A DNA stretch of 64,000 nt from assembly GCA_008933995.1 (NCBI GenBank), contig WARS01000054.1, forward strand, positions 1,240,001 to 1,304,000, given 5' to 3'. A program made the translations under genes and the position numbers. Under the pieces are notes generated by a model, which was not told where the DNA came from, made no database searches, and worked only from the letters and a program-made list of their open reading frames with translations. This document shows, in pieces, positions 61,101 to 64,000 of this stretch. Position 1 is the first letter of the stretch. Each line of letters begins with the position of its first letter. Origin of the DNA: Datnioides undecimradiatus. Lineage: Eukaryota > Chordata > Actinopteri > Lobotiformes > Datnioididae.

Positions 61101-64000
61101 GCACGCAAAAGGTAATTTCGGAGGTAAAACGCATACTTGCTCTTTGGAGTCAAGTGTCAGGTAAGCAGGCTATTGCTAACAAGTCTTCTCTTTGAAAGGT
61201 TTTAGACATTTGTACATATTTAACCTCCCCTTGTCCGCGACTCCAATTTAAAAACCATTGAAAACTAAAAGAGTGCTTAAATTAACCAAAAGGTTTGGTA
61301 CAAGAGTGTTTAGGTCACAGTAGCAGGCAAAGCTGGTAACTTGATTTTTATCTGGACTCAAATGCAAATGTTAGCATGCCAGCACATTAACACGGTAAGG
61401 TACAATAGCATACACTACATACTAGAAATCAGCATGTGAACATCATGGTAACATGCTGACATTAGCATTAGGCTCCATGCATGGCTGTGCCGGAGTATAG
61501 CCCCACGTGGCTGTTAGTGTGGCTGTAAACTCAGTGTTTTATCATTGTCAACTAAACAGCTTATTGTTTCGGACTAACACAGAACACACACTCCATCGAT
61601 CATCCCTCTGCAAATCTGTTCAGAAATCAGTGATGAAAATAATTGTTAGTTGTAGTCTGCCAACAAATGGCATGGACAGGCTTGCAGTGGATTGTCCCTC
61701 ACTGCAGTCACACATTGTTCCTTTGAGGTGAATTGGCCACTGGTGTCAGGTTTCACTGATGTATCTCTGTGCTAAGAACTTAGTTAGGGTCAAAGGAGTT
61801 GAGTAACTGAGCCCAGCTGGTGTGAATTGCTGAGTCACTGCAGAGGAAATGGTTTGACTGGTGCAGCACATTGTGGCTGCTGCTTTGTGGCTCTCTCCAG
61901 TTTCCTCCTTCTCCTTACAGTGTAATTGAATTTGAATAATGAATGCTGTATGTCTGCTGGAGCAGAGAGGTAATACTTGGTCCCTTTGTTTGTGTTTATG
62001 TGCATGTGTTTGTACCGCCCTCGCTAGTCTCATGTATATCAATAGGTGTGGATGCAGATGTATATTCGGTTCTTTTATATGCCCTGATTGCGTCCAAACT
62101 GAAGAAGCATATCAAGCTCAATTCAGCTACCTAATGTCACTTAGCTAACACTTTCCCAATACTGTACCAAGCACATGAAGGACTCCACATGACCTGGAGT
62201 GTGTGAGACAGACCCCTGTTCACCTGAGAACTCAGCCACCTTTGACTAAATTACTCCCTCCCCACTGTAGCGTGGTCCCAACTTGACACCTAGTGTAAAT
62301 GTTTTAGCATCTCCATTGTGGCTCCTCCTGACTGGAAACCATATTAACTCAGCAATTTGGTATGACAGAGGGGAAGCTATAATGACTTCTACAACAGTGA
62401 CAAATGAAGGGCCAGTTGACTTGATCTGTCAGGCCCCAACATGTAAGGTGAGCTCATTGTGCTCAGTTTGGTTCAACATCCCCTGATAGAGATGAATGAT
62501 ACCGCCTTAGTCTTTATTTAACTTCTCAGGTTTGGGGGTTGTTTTTAACAGATGCACACAAGATATTGACTTTGACTCTAACCTTAGTAGATCTTGAGCT
62601 ACACCACATCTCTGCTTGTCATAGCCAAGAAACTAATTGGTGTCCAATATCTTCAAGCTGAAATTTGTAATTTTGTAAACACAAATGTTAAAAACATAAA
62701 AATTCGGCCTACTTAAAAAACTATGGGGGAATACAAAGGGCAGATCTGATAACCTGTCTACTTATAATTTAGTAAAATAAATTTGTATACCACCACATAT
62801 TAATGGAACTCAAACAATATTCCATCCAATCTGGACAACATACAGAAAACCAAAGCTTGGAGGCCATCGTTAATGGCTGGGACACACTGCCTGCACATGC
62901 TTCACACATACACAGAGCCCATGATAACTGAACCAGAATCTCCACCTATAGTGTCCAGATGACACATGCAGTTCTCATTAAAGACAGACTGTGAAAACTA
63001 TCTGTTGGTAAACATAATGCCATCATAACAGTGATGTAAAAGCTCAAAGTTGTTTCAACCCACATGCAAAAATGTAAATTTAGATTAAAAATGCAGATTT
63101 CATTTTATCATTCTCAGCCAACAATGGCACAGCAATCTCCTCTATTCCTGCTTCTTCCATTATCTAACTATTGTTAAGGTAAACTATTTGTAGAAAGATA
63201 GAGCAGCAGCAACGATAACAATGTTCTCGCTCAGACGTTACACTCCAGAACCATAACAAACAGAATGTTCATGACTGTACCCAGAGTCCTGTGATGTTTC
63301 ACTGCCGAGGTTCATTAACTCTAATGATGAATAATTCTGAAGAAAGTCAGTTCAGCTCAGACCAAATTTATGTGTAATGCACCTGATCAGAACAGAGGTT
63401 ATCTCAGGGCCATTTTAGACTCAGCTCTAAAACTAATTAGAACCAGTTGTTACCACAAACACAAATCTGCAGCTTAAAGCTCCGCAATAACAGGCTTAGG
63501 ACCAGGGAAGACAGATCTGCCACACTACCAGGATGGGATGGGAACCTGGAGCCTCCAATCGCCTGAAGGCCTCCAGTTCCAGCCAACCAGCAACACTGAA
63601 CAAGACAGCCCACTCACACACACCCCCCACGTCAACAGCACAACAGAATAAGCCCCGGCAGAGTGGCAGTCAGACTGACCAATCAACAGACAGACTACTT
63701 ACTGTTTAACAACAGCAAGGTGCAGTGACTTCCTTCTTGTGCTCATTAAGAAGTTGTCTGGCAACCAGCTGAGGCGTTGCATGAATGTACATGGAAAACA
63801 TGGATAGATGTTCTTCATTTAGACATAATAACCACCCCTCACTCCCTCTGACATCACATTTCATTATCATTATTTCTGCCCTGTGCTATGCTAAGCTAAC
63901 CGTCTCTCGGCTCCCTGCTTGACATACAAGCAGCGTCATGTCCATCTTCTCATGAGTGCAGTTTTTCAGTTAAGTGCTCTTTTCAGGCATTAGTGGGAGG

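Larger units (their letters stand above)
52820..64000. other. 3' region, no firmly supported gene
   Basis: Apart from the candidate exon at 55597-55683, the degenerate repeat at 53434 and the tandem duplication near 58000, no feature is supported. Neither strand shows a run of phase-linked exons that would mark the next gene. Confidence 0.5.

Noticed and set aside
1-64000. CRISPR arrays, bacterial operons or viral elements
   Set aside because: No regularly spaced direct repeats, no prokaryotic gene layout, and no capsid, envelope, LTR or integrase signatures were seen. The only reverse transcriptase is of the non-LTR type.

Overview
The window reads as nuclear DNA of a teleost fish. The signs are split genes with short, well-spliced exons, many CA/GT microsatellites, a tRNA-derived SINE of a type common in fish genomes, and short remains of fish-type non-LTR retrotransposons. 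No species can be named from the sequence alone.

Two host genes are supported, both on the + strand and about 1.3 kb apart. The first, at 9897-13961, is olfactomedin-like 1 (olfml1). It has eight coding exons and a predicted secreted protein of 405 residues: signal peptide, coiled coil, then a complete olfactomedin domain. One of its splice donors (exon 4) is not canonical. The second starts at 15554 behind a CRE/GC-box promoter and extends to at least 52601. It encodes a TBC-domain Rab GTPase-activating protein with both catalytic motifs (IxxDxxR and YxQ). Exons 1-10 carry the TBC core, a 17.2 kb intron follows, and the 3' part encodes a basic, Ser/Pro-rich tail. I could not match this TBC protein to a named family member with confidence.

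The tail region holds several phase-compatible alternatives: a pair of small exons that keep frame only together, two possible terminal exons, a stop codon lying inside a strong donor, and a possible further exon at 55597-55683. Three introns of the two genes carry CA/TG repeats close to splice sites, a setting known elsewhere to influence splicing.

Region by region: 1-9896 is intergenic with two LINE fragments, microsatellites and one SINE; 9897-14225 is olfml1; 14226-15553 is intergenic plus promoter; 15554-52819 is the TBC gene; 52820-64000 has no firmly supported gene, only candidate 3' exons and repeats. The two genes show no obvious functional link: one product is extracellular and the other acts in vesicle traffic. 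I found no CRISPR array, RNA gene, viral element or clearly novel system. The most interesting material is the splicing architecture.
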